64,000 nucleotides of DNA from Agarophyton chilense (GCA_030374765.1 JARGXX010000092.1:1674001-1738000), one strand, 5' to 3'. Positions 22,120-33,916 are shown, counted from the first letter of the stretch. Made by a program: numbers and translations. Notes: generated from the sequence alone by a model not told the origin.

Positions 22120-23148
22120 CCACTTCCGCCTTCTCGCTCCTCGCCGCAGTCACTCCAAATTTTGTACCCAATAACAACACCCAACAACTTCACACGCCTT
22201 TCTTACTCGCACCGCTCCTAATTTCTCCTCCCAATCGCTGCTCGCCATCCGCTTCCCAACTAACCTGCCGCAAATCAGCGCCGCGTCCTCGCTTCGGACT
22301 TTGGTTGGTCGCACCTCCGCTTGCAACTTCGGTTGAAGCCTGTGTGTGTGAGTGAGAACCTCAACCTCCCACGCCAGGCCCAGCGTCTCGCACCTAGCCC
22401 GTCAAATACACTCACTTTCTTATCACCCCTCTGCGCCATCTTTGCTGTATTTTGCGTCCTCACTCCTCTCACCGCCCCTAAGCGCGCCCAATCACACTCA
22501 AAAGTCGGAGCGCACTTGCGCGCCGCATCATGCCATCCGAGCGGACATCCACCTTCCCATCGCTGCTCCACGCTGCCGGCCTTGCACTTCACTCGGTGCA
22601 CACGAGCAATTTGTATTCTAGTAAAAGTGAAACTGGCTCAGCGCGGCGTCGTCATCGTCATCTTGGCGACTCGTTGTCAACCCTGCGAGAAGCGCGATGT
22701 GGCAAAGCATGCATTCCTCTCCGCCGCACGAGGTCCTCCCCCCCTCGTGTCACGTCGTCCGTAATTATCAGGGCGCACTGCCATTTCGTGTCGACGCGCG
22801 GGAGCAAATACGGCAGGTCACATTGCCAGAAACACTACAGCGAACGCCCATTCTCTTCACCGCGCTCCCGAGCCTGCTTCCTATTGCATCTCACCGCATG
22901 CCCTGGTTACACCCCCATTTCATGCGCGACCAAACCCGGACGGTACATCCAACAGAGGCCTTCCAACCACTCCTACCTCACACACAACACAAAACAAAAG
23001 TCTGCCCAGTGCAAAGTATCTTTCTTCTTCGCCCGCCTCGCGCCACATCTGCAACGACGAGCGACACGTACCGCTCTCTTCCTGCGTCCTGCGTCCTGCG
23101 TTAGCTCCGTTCCTGTCTGACCAGCTCCTCATCCGCACCATTCATGCC
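22120..23148. other. Intergenic, pyrimidine-rich
   Basis: C/T-rich sequence between the DUF547 gene and the MAP kinase. No frame shows protein-like character. It probably holds the 3' UTR of the first gene and the promoter and 5' UTR of the second. Confidence 0.45.
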
Positions 23149-24614
23149 ATGGCCGAGAACACCAATACCGTCAAAGAAATTATCTCCCCGCTTCCTGGCA
23201 AGAGGTGCTACGCGATTCGCGGCACCTCGTTCACCGTTCACGAAAAGTACCAGCTTCTCAAAGCCGTGGGCGTTGGCGCCTACGGCGTCGTCACTGCGGC
23301 GATTGACACCGAGACCGGTCAGAAAGTGGCCATGAAGAAAGTCTCGGGCGTTTTCGACAACCTCACCGACGCCAAACGAGTCCTCCGCGAAATCCGCCTC
23401 ATGCGCGCCCTAGACCATGACAACGTATGTGTTTGCCATCTCTGTCCACTTGGTCCCCTTGGCTAGAGAGACGCTTGTTCTTATTTTTTGTTCTAACAAC
23501 AACGTACGTGCGTGAACTGTGTCTCTGAATGCTTTCGTCTTCTGCCATGACTAGATTCTTTCGTTGTACGACCTTGAAGCTCCAGCTACCGTCGAAAGTT
23601 TTAACGAGATATACATGGCTAGCCCTCTTTATGACAAGGACCTGAGCAAAATTTTGGACTCGTCAGTCGAACTTTCAGACGAACATAACCAGTACTTTGT
23701 GTATCAGATTCTGTGCGCATTGAAGTATCTTCACAGGTAAGCATGGAGCAAACGGCCGGAGCGGGCGTCGTTTCCGGTTGCTCCACATAATATGTCACAG
23801 AGCTGGCATCGAGCTGACATCGACGCCAAAAGCACAAACCCATCGCTAACATCTCACCGTTTTCTCAAATGCGTTGCGATCGCTGCGTCGAATTCGTCTT
23901 GATGCTCACAGCGCCTCCGTCATGCATCGAGACCTGAAACCAGCAAACATTCTCATTCAAGAATCATGTGATCTCGCTATCTGCGACTTTGGTCTTGCAC
24001 GCTACGTCGATGAGACCGATGATGCCCAGCAAGGCATGACCGAATACGTCGTGACGCGTTGGTATCGCGCGCCAGAGCTGGTTCTGACGAGCGAGTACAC
24101 GAATGCCGTCGACCTGTGGGCACTCGGGTGTATCATGGGAGATTTACTGGGCCGCAAAGTGCTCTTTCCCGGGAAGGACTTCAAGAATCAGGTCGAGATA
24201 ATCTGTGGGATCCTTGGAAAGCCAACAGAAGAAGACACCAAACACGTAACGTCATCCAGAGCCCGGAAGTTTCTGAGCAAGCTTCCAGATACAGAGGGCG
24301 TCGATTTCTCGGCATTGTTCCCGAATGCGAACCCAGATGCAATTGATCTGATGGAAAAGCTTCTCAAGTTTAACCCCGACAAACGAATGACGGCAGAACA
24401 AGCGCTGGAGCACCCCTATGTGCGCGAGTTTCACGATGCCGAGTTTGAAGCTTGTGCCACCGATCAAATTAACATGAGTCAGATAGAACCGCGGAATGAA
24501 AGTGGTACCAGTCTTTCAAAAGGCGACTTGAGACGAATGATGTTGGCAGAAATTTTTCACTATCGACCCGATGCAGAGATCTTCAAAAACAACCCGGAGC
24601 TGGTACCGCAGTAG
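23149..24614 (+). CDS. Mitogen-activated protein kinase, TEY type (three exons)
   Basis: Exons are 23149-23424, 23555-23736 and 23912-24614, giving 386 residues. Introns are GT...AG, 130 bp (GTATGT/CTAG) and 175 bp (GTAAGC/CACAG); joining them restores the kinase core. Visible elements: Gly loop GVGAYG (41-46), Lys63, C-helix Glu81, HRDLKPANIL (158-167), DFG (178-180), activation-loop TEY (196-198) followed by VVTRWYRAPE, and the MAPK insert region. MAPKs are the last kinases of three-tier cascades and are activated by dual phosphorylation of Thr and Tyr in TEY. Length and motifs are normal for the family. The ATG at 23149 has a good context (GCCATGG) and gives the expected N-terminal extension of about 33 residues before the kinase domain. 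Confidence 0.95.
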
Positions 24615-25478
24615 TGAAAAGCATAGCTTGTATAAAAACAAAGTAGTAGTTCAGTTGCAAGCTTGGTGGAGGGGAGGCATATATGAACCACTTTAGTGTT
24701 TGCCGATTCTGCATTGAGCTGAAACGATTTGTCAATTCGGGTGTGAGCAAATCGGACAGTAGGGTTACAAATGTGTGCACCTTTGGTTATTGATGCTTTT
24801 TTTCCTTTCGGACTGCAGTGCATTTTAATCAAATAGCATCTTGAAACGAGCGATTACGTCGTTTTACTGTGCGGTTGTGTTTGCTTTTCTTTATTTCACT
24901 CGGAAAGAGAGCCAGCTCTCTGAAAGCCTTGGGCAGAATAACCTCTGCACACTTGTCCAACACAAATAAACAAAGAGTGTTTTTGTGTTTTGTTAAGTAT
25001 TGACACTGAACTTTTGTGCAGGTTGTATGCAACATGGGCAACATATTCCTGGATTTTAGAAGAGTGATGCAGGACTCGCACCGCAAACCCTGCTGCTGTT
25101 GAAAAAGCCAGCATCCTGCAGTTCGATGGGGATTACCTGAGTGGAAATCACAAGCACAGAAAAAAATTTCACGGGGGGTTCACGTTCAGCCGTGCCTTCG
25201 TCCTTTCCTGTGGTGAGAAAAGGTGTTCACACCCAGAGGTGCGTACGCGTCGCAGGATGACGACTCGCATCATGCTCGATCGGATATCGATTCTGCATCC
25301 GCGATGCCCCATTTTTTTGTTCATCTTTTTTTTTAAACGCAAAATAACACTTTTTTCCGCGCAACTGGTCCATCCAAGCAAGCACCGAAGACCACCTGCT
25401 TCGTCCCCCTCTCGGTCCGACACGGTTTTCTCATTGACGATCTCTCAACGCCCCCCCGTCCCCCCCTCTGGCTGAGAA
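24615..25478. other. Intergenic; no supported gene
   Basis: 3' region of the kinase and promoter region of the mitofilin gene. Short frames only. Confidence 0.45.
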
Positions 25479-27569
25479 ATGTTTCGATCGTCCACAACAT
25501 CAGCGTTTCTGACCAACAAGCGGACGTTGTCTACTTCCGCATCAACATCTCCACCTTCATCGGGAACACCACCCCCGCCGTCCGCGCCAACGCCAGCCCC
25601 TCGACCGAGCTTGGTGCGTCGCGGAACTCCAATCCTGCTCGTTGGATTTGGCACCGGGCTGTTTCTACGCCAAGTATATTCCGACGGAGGTGCGTTTTAT
25701 GCTGATCATCCCATCTCAAGTGTATGTCTAATTGCGCAATGAGCCACTCCGGTTGAGACTGACCAATCACCGTTTTGTGCAGAATTTCGAGCATCTGTGG
25801 AAAACGCATTCCCACCCTCTGCAAAATTCTTTTCGCAGCTCTTCGATCTTCTTCCAAAGTCTATTTCAGGTGCATCCCTGCGTACTGAACCAATTTCAAA
25901 GGAGACAACGACGAAAACTAGCGACAATCAGAAGAGCGCAAGCGATTCTTCTACTCTCCCGACCACATATCACCCTATAAATAAGGTTCTACAGGAAGCC
26001 GAAGCGTCATTGAACGAATCATCAAGTACAACGGACACAAATTCAGACCCGACTACAAGCACAGAGAAGGAACCATCGGCGAATCATTTCGACCAAGTTA
26101 AACCCCCCAATGCCCAGATAGCAGAGCACCTTGTTGCGAAAGAACAGTCAGCGATCACTGACAAGCAGAAACAGAAGCCTGTTGCAGCCATTGAGCTACC
26201 AAAAGTCGAGCCCGTGAACAAAGAAAACACCACTTTGCCTAAACCTGTACCCTTCCCTGCCATCGACATGGGAGATTCGGCCGTGGGAAGCGAAAAAGAG
26301 GACAAAAATGGACAAAATGATGCGCCAGTCCGGAGCACAAAGGGGAAGTTGGCGAGACTGCTTGGCAAAGGTGACTTTGAAGCCTCCAGAGTTATTAGTC
26401 CAGATTTGGTTGATGACTCCGAATACATGAAGCCGAATTTGGGAAATGCCCCGAGCATCAGCATCTTCGACTCCATTCCGTCCGCCCCAGAGCTTCCTAT
26501 CGCCGGATCGACAAAAGCATTGACTGTTCCAGCTAGTTCAGTCGAACAGTCAAAGGTCAGCGAACAACAGCAAAATGAAGTTGAAGCGCTCAGATCAGAA
26601 ATTCGGAGCCAGCTCAAGTGGGAAGCTGTTCGCCTCCAAGAAGCGGTTCGCTCGCAACTGATTGAGGACAAGAAGATCGCGGCGAAAGAAGTCTCTCTTA
26701 TGGCCGAGAAGCATTCCGAAGAGTTGACAAAAGTTCGAGAGGATGCGATGATTCAGGCCGAACGAGTACTAGTCGAGAGGACTTTGAAGATAAGGGAGGA
26801 GGCCCAAAAACAGAGGGATGATGAATTGAACAAGATGTTAGCGGAAAAGGAATCCGAGCTCAGGGAAACGCTGGCAACGGAATATGCGGAGTTGCAGCGT
26901 ACTGCGACGGAGGGCAGGGAACTGGCTTTAACGGCCGCCAAAGCTAATGTTTCAGCCATATCGGGTAGGTTCGAGGCTCTTGTGGAGCAGACTGAAAAGG
27001 CGAAAGATGCAGCGCGACGTGCGAGCTCCGCGTTCATGCTACAGGAAAACATTGCTTCAAGTCAACCGTTTGGAAAGCTCCTCAAAGATGCCAGCGGAAG
27101 CGAACTGGGACGCCTTGTTTCAGAAAGCGTGCCTCCATCCGTCGCATCAAAAGGCGTCTCATCTGTTGATCATCTGAAGCAAGATTTCAGGCGGGCCTCA
27201 AGGAGGGGGCTCAGCGCAGCGCTCGTTCCAGAAAGTGAGAAAGGGACCATATGGGGCCACCTGCTTGGCGCAGTCTTCTCCCGGCTGAAAATACCTGTCG
27301 ATATTCGCTTGGCATCTAATGAGCCACCGAAGACTAACGAAGAACGTATTCGATTAGCAAAGAGCTTTCTCGATGAAGGGAACTTGGGAGGAGCTGTTGC
27401 AACTCTTGACTCTCTGAATGGACTCCCGGGAGAAATGATGGCGGATTGGCTAGGTGATGCAAAGGCGCGAATTGCCGCTCAACAAGCAGCCGAGGTGTTG
27501 TTGGCGGATGCCATCATTGCACAGATATCTTTAACAAAAGGTGAAGACGTGAACATGATTTCCACCTAG
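25479..27569 (+). CDS. MIC60: MICOS complex subunit Mic60 (mitofilin)
   Basis: Exons are 25479-25689 and 25783-27569, with a 93-bp intron (GTGCGT...GTGCAG), encoding 665 residues. The N-terminus has a mitochondrial presequence (MFRSSTTSAFLTNKRTLSTS) and a Pro-rich stretch, then one membrane segment at about 51-64 (PILLVGFGTGLFLR). A long variable region follows, a charged coiled coil at about 280-430, and the mitofilin signature at the C-terminus (DFRRASRRGL, then AKSFLDEGNLGGAVATLDSL and MADWLGDAKARIA). Mic60 is anchored in the inner mitochondrial membrane and shapes crista junctions. The exon junction recreates a Glu codon and continues into a conserved post-membrane segment, FRASVENAFPPS, which supports the splice sites. 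Confidence 0.92.
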
Positions 27570-27920
27570 TTTTGATTAGGGAAATAGAAATTAAGGCCGA
27601 ACATGAGAGTTTCCTGTTGCTGTACGGACCTTTCCCTGTTTCCCAGGTTAAGAACAAAGCGGACTGCGTTGAAGCGTCTGAAGTGAGGTGAGAGCTTCTG
27701 CGTTTTGTGTTTGGCAACACCATGAGTGACGAAATTATCAAGAAGAAGTAATAATAAAACACAACTTTTTTTTTGGAACAGTTAGTGCATCTGTACACTC
27801 ATCCATTCCCAGGATGTCGGTTGGCGGTCCAGACCGTCCGGTTTGATTCATGGTGCAGTCGTTCGGAGACGCTCGTATGTTCACTGGCGTCATCGATATT
27901 CTGGTGATCAAGGCGCGGTC
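27570..27920. other. Short intergenic region
   Basis: AATAATAAAAC near 27749 is a likely polyadenylation signal for the mitofilin gene. Confidence 0.4.
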
Positions 27921-28472
27921 ATGGCGCGGAAGCGATTTGTGAAGGGGAACGCGAAGAAGAAGAAAGCCCCGAGGGAGGAAGACGCAGCGCTTCGACTAAA
28001 TCATCTATTCGCTGCATCTACAATACTGTCGGAAAAGGCCCCTTCTGTTGCCAAGTTCTACGCACGCGCATCAAAGCAAATATGCCGTCGAGTAAACATA
28101 ACCGTCGATTCTGTGACTGTCAAGCGCATGTTCTGCAAAAAGTGTGATGGTACTCTTTTACCGGGAGTTGGTAATCACCCGCCGACATACCGCATAGCGT
28201 CACGACGAGAGCGTCATCTTGTGGTCAAGTGCGGGAACTGCGGGTTTTTGAAGCGTTATCTAGCAAGACCTCCAGATCATTCTCACAAGAAGGGAAAGAA
28301 GATCAAGGTGTGCGATGCAGAAAGAAAGGTCGAAAAAGCTCATGTGAACCAGAGAGAGCCGAAATCCGATGACGTGAAACAAAAGAGTAGTGCTAGTGAT
28401 GTGATGGTAAGTAGGGATCAAGAGGCCGCCCCGCGGCGTGAATGGGTTTCAAGTAGTTGCCAATTTCAGTAA
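27921..28472 (+). CDS. RPP21: Ribonuclease P/MRP protein subunit Rpp21 (Rpr2 family)
   Basis: 183 residues. Residues 20-65 are the helical N-terminal part of the family (RLNHLFAASTILSEKAPSVA), and two zinc-binding pairs follow: CKKC (Cys72, Cys75) and CGNC (Cys104, Cys107). A basic segment, KRYLARPPDHSHKKGKK, comes after. Rpr2/Rpp21 binds the RNase P RNA with the Rpp29 subunit and supports tRNA 5' maturation. The ATG at 27921 is chosen because the upstream open sequence has no ATG. The last 21 codons may instead be a 63-bp intron (GTAAGT at 28407, TTTCAG ending 28469); its removal leaves the same stop in frame. Confidence 0.9.
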   Translation: MARKRFVKGNAKKKKAPREEDAALRLNHLFAASTILSEKAPSVAKFYARASKQICRRVNITVDSVTVKRMFCKKCDGTLLPGVGNHPPTYRIASRRERHLVVKCGNCGFLKRYLARPPDHSHKKGKKIKVCDAERKVEKAHVNQREPKSDDVKQKSSASDVMVSRDQEAAPRREWVSSSCQFQ

Positions 28473-29453
28473 GATGAGAACCATTTTCGCTACCAAACAC
28501 GTGCGCTGTGATGAACGAAGAGTATGGGCGAGTATCAGTTTTTTGAAAGCTTGGCAAGTCGATGGGGCGCATGAACTAGTGTATCGAATTGCTGTTGTTG
28601 TCGTGCGAAGAGGCTACGGCTTGGGGGTATATGAAACCTATGAGGAAAAAAAAAGAACAAGCACAAAATGCAGTGTTGTCTCCGATGCGCCAGTTGTGTA
28701 GTGCAACGTTCCCTCAAGTCTCATGACTGGCAAGCTGGCAGCATGTTTATTATTTGAAGCAACACGTTGGCTCTCACCCTTTCGGACGAATGTGGCACAA
28801 GTGATGTTGAGGGCAAGTTGTGGGAGCTTCCTCGCTGCAGAGTGCTGAACAGAGTGGTGGACTCGGACAGTTTTTGAACTGGTCACTGTCGCTGCAGTTA
28901 CAGCAGTCGAAGGCGCAGAATTGGTAAGCGGTGAGCGGAAGATACACCTCGTGGAAACAACAACAATACAGGCGACCTCACCAAGCACGCCTCCCAGTAG
29001 ATACAAGGAAGAAGGGTCCACCACGACGACGGTCATTTGTCATGACGTTCCACGCTGTGAGCGCGGCAGCGCGTGAAAAAGTGAAGTTGAAACCGCCCAC
29101 CGCGCGCGCTTTTGGTCGTTTGGCGCGCTCATCCAAAATTTCGAAAGCAAACGTTTGTGCAACCCGCCAATTGTGTGTACGCGAGCTTGAAATTCGATTA
29201 ATTTTTGGGCGCTGCGCAAGTCCACGTTGAAATAGTCGTCAGTGCTGTCGTGGTCGCTCTGCTGCGCTTAGGACGCGCCTCAAAGGCAATGTCGAGACTG
29301 TGAGACCACAAACACGTCCCCCGCCGCGCCCGTTCGACCTCCTTTTTCCCCCTTTTCGCTCGATACCGACCGTCCCCTACGCTCCATCTGCTCGGATTGA
29401 CACAATTTCGAGCGTGGTACCTCCTCTTGAGTTGCTGCCCAAAAGCGCCCGTC
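28473..29453. other. Intergenic; no supported gene
   Basis: Frames on both strands are short and lack recognisable domains. A CT-rich stretch just before 29400 probably belongs to the next gene's 5' region. Confidence 0.4.
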
Positions 29454-30896
29454 ATGAAGCCACAATCTGGCCCTTCGCCGAACTTCACCGAGGCCTCATC
29501 CTCGGTCATTACTTCTACCACAACTGGAAAGAGGACATACGCCGATGCGACGGTACGACCAGACGCAACAAACGATGTGATACCGGCGTTGCTTTGTCGG
29601 CCCGCTTCCTTGCGCAAGCGCATCAGGCGCAGTTTGGCTATGCCCTCTTCGTCTTCCGTGTCCCGAAAGATTCTTCGAAGGGAGCTCGGAGAGGATATGC
29701 CTTGCGCCCGTGCCAGTTTTGCTACGCAGCGCTTCCGTAATATTAAGCTGCAGACCACCATGGATTCGCACGATTCTGACGAAATGGCCCCCGGCCTTGC
29801 GTGGTCTCGGAGCAGATCAAAAGTTGTCGAGATTGTCAGCAGCAACGATCTTGTGTTCGGTTTGACGTACAACGGAGTCTGCGCCGTATTTTCACGTGAA
29901 CAGAACAAGTGCATCTGTTTCATGAACGTATCCGACGATGAGGTCATTCGATCCTTGTTCCTCAACAAAATGAACAACAGCCTAATTACTGTGTCTGTTT
30001 TCAGGAAGGATGACTTCTCCTCTTTGCATTGTCGTTCAACCCCTCTGGCGCAGATCAGGATGAAGTATCTCAAATCGGGCTTCACTCTTTTCGAATCCGA
30101 AAGCCTCCGGTACCCGGGCTTTGTGGAGTTTGATGACGTGAATGGAAAGATCCTCACATTTTCAGCTGCAAGCCAAAAGTACAAAGTGTGGGACCTGCAC
30201 ACGTACAAACATTTGTACACTATCGAAAACGAAGGAATTCACGAGGTGAAAGTATCGCCGGGTTTAATGCTTCTCATTCACGAACGGCAAGACGTACATA
30301 TCCCCATACGTATTCACGACATTGAGACGGGCGCGAAGCTTCAGGAGATTAACCACATGGTGCGTCGAAACCGGAAAATCGAATTCATTGAACAGTTTCA
30401 CGACAAACTGTTGGTGAAGCAAGTACATGAGAAGTTGCAAATCGTAGATATTTCCTCCGGCGCACGTACTGAAGTGGAGCGTAGCCGGTTTCTCACGCCC
30501 AACTCGTTTATTTTCCTGCACGAAAGCGAAATCTTCCTCACGTTCGAGAATCGAAGAGTGAATGTGTGGAACTTTAAGGGGGAGCGGGTTGTGAGGGACT
30601 TTGTGGATCACGTGCTTTACCGCTCGGACTCTAGTAACAGCCTGATTTACATTACACAAAAGCAGGACATTATCTTATCGTATTGCCAGAATGACGCGGG
30701 CACTTGTTCTCATGGATCTATTAACCTATCATGGATTGAGAACGGTAAGCTAGTCGAGAAGATTAGCTGCAAGGACCATAGGGATAGCAAGCAAGTACGG
30801 GCACTGGAAGACGTGTCTGCCGTTCACTATAACGAGGAGCGGTCGGAGATATACTCCGGCACGAGGGAAGGACTCATTCACGTGTGGTCAAACTAG
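29454..30896 (+). CDS. WD40-like beta-propeller protein of unknown function
   Basis: 480 residues, no introns. The first roughly 115 residues are Ser/Thr/Arg-rich and disordered. From about 120 onward the sequence alternates short beta strands in the style of a propeller, with WD-type strand ends at KYKVWDL (near 240), RRVNVWNF (near 370) and GLIHVWSN (475-480, the C-terminus). Other blades have lost the WD dipeptide. It resembles single-propeller proteins of plants and algae annotated only as transducin/WD40-like, which usually act as scaffolds. An upstream in-frame ATG exists at 29397 and a downstream one with Kozak-like context (CACCATGG) at 29760; the true start is uncertain. Confidence 0.8.
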   Translation: MKPQSGPSPNFTEASSSVITSTTTGKRTYADATVRPDATNDVIPALLCRPASLRKRIRRSLAMPSSSSVSRKILRRELGEDMPCARASFATQRFRNIKLQTTMDSHDSDEMAPGLAWSRSRSKVVEIVSSNDLVFGLTYNGVCAVFSREQNKCICFMNVSDDEVIRSLFLNKMNNSLITVSVFRKDDFSSLHCRSTPLAQIRMKYLKSGFTLFESESLRYPGFVEFDDVNGKILTFSAASQKYKVWDLHTYKHLYTIENEGIHEVKVSPGLMLLIHERQDVHIPIRIHDIETGAKLQEINHMVRRNRKIEFIEQFHDKLLVKQVHEKLQIVDISSGARTEVERSRFLTPNSFIFLHESEIFLTFENRRVNVWNFKGERVVRDFVDHVLYRSDSSNSLIYITQKQDIILSYCQNDAGTCSHGSINLSWIENGKLVEKISCKDHRDSKQVRALEDVSAVHYNEERSEIYSGTREGLIHVWSN

Positions 30897-32006
30897 AGAG
30901 CGCTCGGTGGTCGGATAGCGAAAGAGCGGGGAAGCGCGCGGGTGCTCTCGTCGTGGTGCTGGCGCGTCAGCGTGTAACCGGTGCCGTGCGAAACGTGGAG
31001 CGAAACTTTGCACGGCACAGTGCAGTGTGGCGCTGAGCCAGGGTTTGGGAAGAGGGCGTGCTTCTCATTGGCTGTTCCGAATTAATCGCCAGTGCCTGAT
31101 CTATTTCCACATACAGTTTCACCCTCGTTCATCTCTGGACGACGACAGCCGCACACATGGCCCTTGCGCACCGCCTTCCGCCAACTTGCCATTTTATTCG
31201 TCCACTAGAATAGTGTTTTTGTTATTGAACAAGGAACATCTGTGGAGTGTACAGAGCCACTTCAAATCATTCATGTGCTATTCTTCTTTCCCGTCTTCGA
31301 CATGAATTAACGAACAACCAACACACTGGTAAACTCAAAAATAAACACTAAGCTGCGATTGCGAAACATGCTGCGAACATATCCACGATGAAAAGAATAG
31401 TAGAACCGGCGTTAAAACACCGGCTTGGCGTGCGATCATTGTGCGAAATGGGATATGCCTAAGTGCCTTTTGACTAATATGTTCAGATGAGCCCGTTCGC
31501 CAGGCTTTATTGGGTAAAAAGTTTGCGCCCGTCGGTGAGCGTAACATCGTGAATGCTGGTTTTCCTCAAGGTGATGCCCGAAGCCTCCCCCCGGCCCCCC
31601 GCCCTGTTTTCCAAACGTTGATGGGTGGAAGCGTTGTGCGCATGGTGAGCGTCTTGTGGTGGTGAAGGTGGATTTCCGTCGAGTTGATGATCTCCCAGGT
31701 GTGTTCACCAAGCGTTGGTGAGCGCAACGTAGTGCATGGTGGTGCTTTCCCCTAATTTGAGTTTTTCTTCTCGCATCCCAGAGCGGTGCTCCTAAATCAG
31801 AAAAGCGATCGACACTAACGATCTGTTCGAGCGTTCTAACAGGGACAATTATTTTCCAACAACACGCACTTGACGATAAATGGCCCACACAGTTGAATTT
31901 TGCACTCTGGCGGCGACCGTGTGTGAAACAAGAATATGTTGACGAGACCATTGATCGGGGATTCGGTGCCGAGAATAGGCGGAAAAAGAAAAGAAAAAAA
32001 ATTCAG
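30897..32006. other. Intergenic with three imperfect repeats
   Basis: No supported gene; the long minus-strand frame 31951-31436 has no recognisable features. Three related stretches start near 31529, 31639 and 31709, each with GGTGAGCG, a TGGT run and a TTTCC end. Their function is unknown. Confidence 0.4.
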
Positions 32007-32852
32007 TTAAGGGAAGGCTGAATTGATGTACAAGTACAGGCCGCTCGGGCGCGGTTTGCGTTCATCCTCTGGCTCCAAAGGGGCCACTTTCATATCGTCG
32101 AATCTCAAGAGGGTTCTCTTCTTACCCTTCTTCTTTCTGCCCATTTGAATGCGCACGGTGCTCTCCGGGACGGGGCGCACAACGGCTCCATCGTTCATCT
32201 CACGGAAGCGGTGGGCAGTGACGGAAATTGCGTCAAGTGCATCCGAAATGTCCGGCAAAGGTTGTGATTGCTTGGAGACGAATTGAGGTTCGGATGCTAT
32301 GGCCTGCAGCCTGTTGAACAAGGAGTTTGTGATGGTGTTGGGCTTGCTCTTCAGCGGGCGTCTGTGAAACACAAGGTTTTTGGGAGCTTTGCTGTTGCGA
32401 TTGGCGGGACCGGGAATGCGGACGGCCAGTCGGGTGCATTCCGAGGTGTTGTGCACATAGAGAGTTGTCTGCAGGCGACGCCTCTTGCGGGGCTGCGCCA
32501 TGGCCACACGACGGCCGCACGGGCGAACAGTGAGTTTGACCCTCTTGCGGAGGGGGCATTTCTCGTCCATGAAGGGGTCGTGGGCTGGAGGGGGGATGGG
32601 TTGCACTGAGGTGGGCGGAACCTGCAGGCGGATGTTGAGCGGCTGCTGGTGGGTTCGGACGGAAGGGGAAGGGGGAGGCGACATGGTGACGGGCATGGAG
32701 AGCATGGGGCTGGTGGGCAATGTGAGGGGCAAATCAGGGATGGCGAGCGATGTCTCATCACAGAAGAGATCTGAGTCGAAGAAGGACTCGACGAGGGGAT
32801 GGTGCGGGATAGCGTCATCGATCCAGTCATCTGTGAAGTTTGGGTCTGCCAT
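32007..32852 (-). CDS. Putative nuclear protein of unknown function
   Basis: 281 residues, single exon. The N-terminus is acidic and aromatic (TDDWIDDAIPHHPLVESFFD), resembling an acidic activation region. Three basic clusters follow: PLRKRVKL near 100-107, QPRKRRRLQ near 120-128 and GRKKKGKKR near 240-250. The first two look like nuclear localisation signals. The rest is Pro/Ser-rich with a moderately conserved-looking C-terminus. No domain is recognised; a transcription-related role is inference only. The frame is open upstream to an ATG at 33068, but that extension is Pro/Leu low-complexity, so I prefer the ATG at 32852-32850 (MADPNF). Confidence 0.65.
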   Translation of the reverse strand: MADPNFTDDWIDDAIPHHPLVESFFDSDLFCDETSLAIPDLPLTLPTSPMLSMPVTMSPPPSPSVRTHQQPLNIRLQVPPTSVQPIPPPAHDPFMDEKCPLRKRVKLTVRPCGRRVAMAQPRKRRRLQTTLYVHNTSECTRLAVRIPGPANRNSKAPKNLVFHRRPLKSKPNTITNSLFNRLQAIASEPQFVSKQSQPLPDISDALDAISVTAHRFREMNDGAVVRPVPESTVRIQMGRKKKGKKRTLLRFDDMKVAPLEPEDERKPRPSGLYLYINSAFP

Positions 32853-33371
32853 GTGGGGGTGGGGGGGAAGGGGGGGGGGAGGGGAAGAGGTGAGGTGGCG
32901 GGAGAGGAGCTGGTAGGGGCAGGAGAAAGGGGGAAGCAAAGGGAAGAGAGGGCGGGGGGTTGGCGAGTACGAGAGCAGAAGGGGTGGGAGTAGGAGCGGT
33001 AGGGCAGCGCGCAGACGAAGGAAGAGCGAGGGGACGACGATAAAAGGGGCGCCGTTTGGCGCGAGCACGCATCGAGGACTGGCGCCACGGGTACGAAACG
33101 TAGCCCGTGACGCGCCATTTTTGGCGCGCGTTGCACGCTTGTGTTAACGCGCACTGCCCATTGGACAGCGAGCAAAAGTAGCGTTAAAAAATGGCAAAAT
33201 GTTTTTTTTTTTTCTTTTTTTGGCGGCGGTGCGCAATGCACGTCGACGGGAGAGAGTGTGTGTTGGTGGGGGTGATTTGCGAGCGAGTGGCGCGTGTGCG
33301 ACGCGTGTGCGCGGCACCTATGGCGTAGATACCCCCACCGCTTGGGTGGTGGTGGCACGGAAGGGTGGCGC

Positions 33372-33456
33372 GCGTGTTTTGGGGTGTGGGCGTGTGTGTG
33401 GGCATGTGTGTGGGCGTGTGGGCGTGGGTGTGGGCGTGGGTGGCGTGTGGTCGCCG
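33372..33456. repeat. TG/GGGCGTG-rich simple repeat
   Basis: Irregular array of GTGTGGGC and GTGTGTGG units. Confidence 0.7.
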
Positions 33457-33484
33457 CACTCGCTGTCGCCGACGCCATGGACAC

Positions 33485-33615
33485 CAAGCGTAAGCGCGCA
33501 ACGCGGAGCGTAAGCGCGCAACGCGAAGCGCAACCGCCCCTCGCGAAGCGCAACCGCCCCTCGCGAAGCGCAACCGCCCCACGCGAAGCGCAACCGCCCC
33601 ACGCGAAGCGCAACG
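33485..33615. repeat. 20-bp tandem repeat
   Basis: The unit NCGCGAAGCGCAACCGCCCC is repeated four times in register from 33521 to 33600 (first base A, T, T, A), with a partial fifth copy. Two diverged units of related sequence (AGCGTAAGCGCGCAACGCG type) precede it. The regular 20-bp step is about two helical turns. Confidence 0.85.
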
Positions 33616-33784
33616 TACTGTAACAGTGACAACACGCGAATGCGAAAACGGCAATACGCACGCCACAGAGCGACACCATGCGCCACTGCACAGCGCGACG
33701 ACTGCCGTCACGCCACGGCGGCTACGCCGCCGTCCGCCGCAGGCGACGTGCCATGTAATCGCGCGAGGCAATGCACCAGCACAG

Positions 33785-33787
<3 letters not shown>

Positions 33788-33817
<30 letters not shown>
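33788..33817. repeat. (GA)15 microsatellite
   Basis: Uninterrupted AG/GA dinucleotide run. Confidence 0.95.
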
Positions 33818-33819
<2 letters not shown>

Positions 33820-33830
33820 CGCCGGCCTGC

Positions 33831-33857
33831 GGCGACGGCGGCGACGGCGGCGACGGC
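33831..33857. repeat. 9-bp tandem repeat GGCGACGGC x3
   Basis: Three perfect copies in register. Confidence 0.85.
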
Positions 33858-33916
33858 GCGCACTAGTAGAGAGCGCCAGTGCTGTGTGACGCGGAGAAAA
33901 ACAAGCGCCAAAGTTC

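Noticed and set aside
32351..33691. 446-codon minus-strand frame overlapping the nuclear protein gene
   Set aside because: It is in a different frame from the gene with NLS motifs, crosses the tandem repeats, and is Pro/Ser/His-rich noise.
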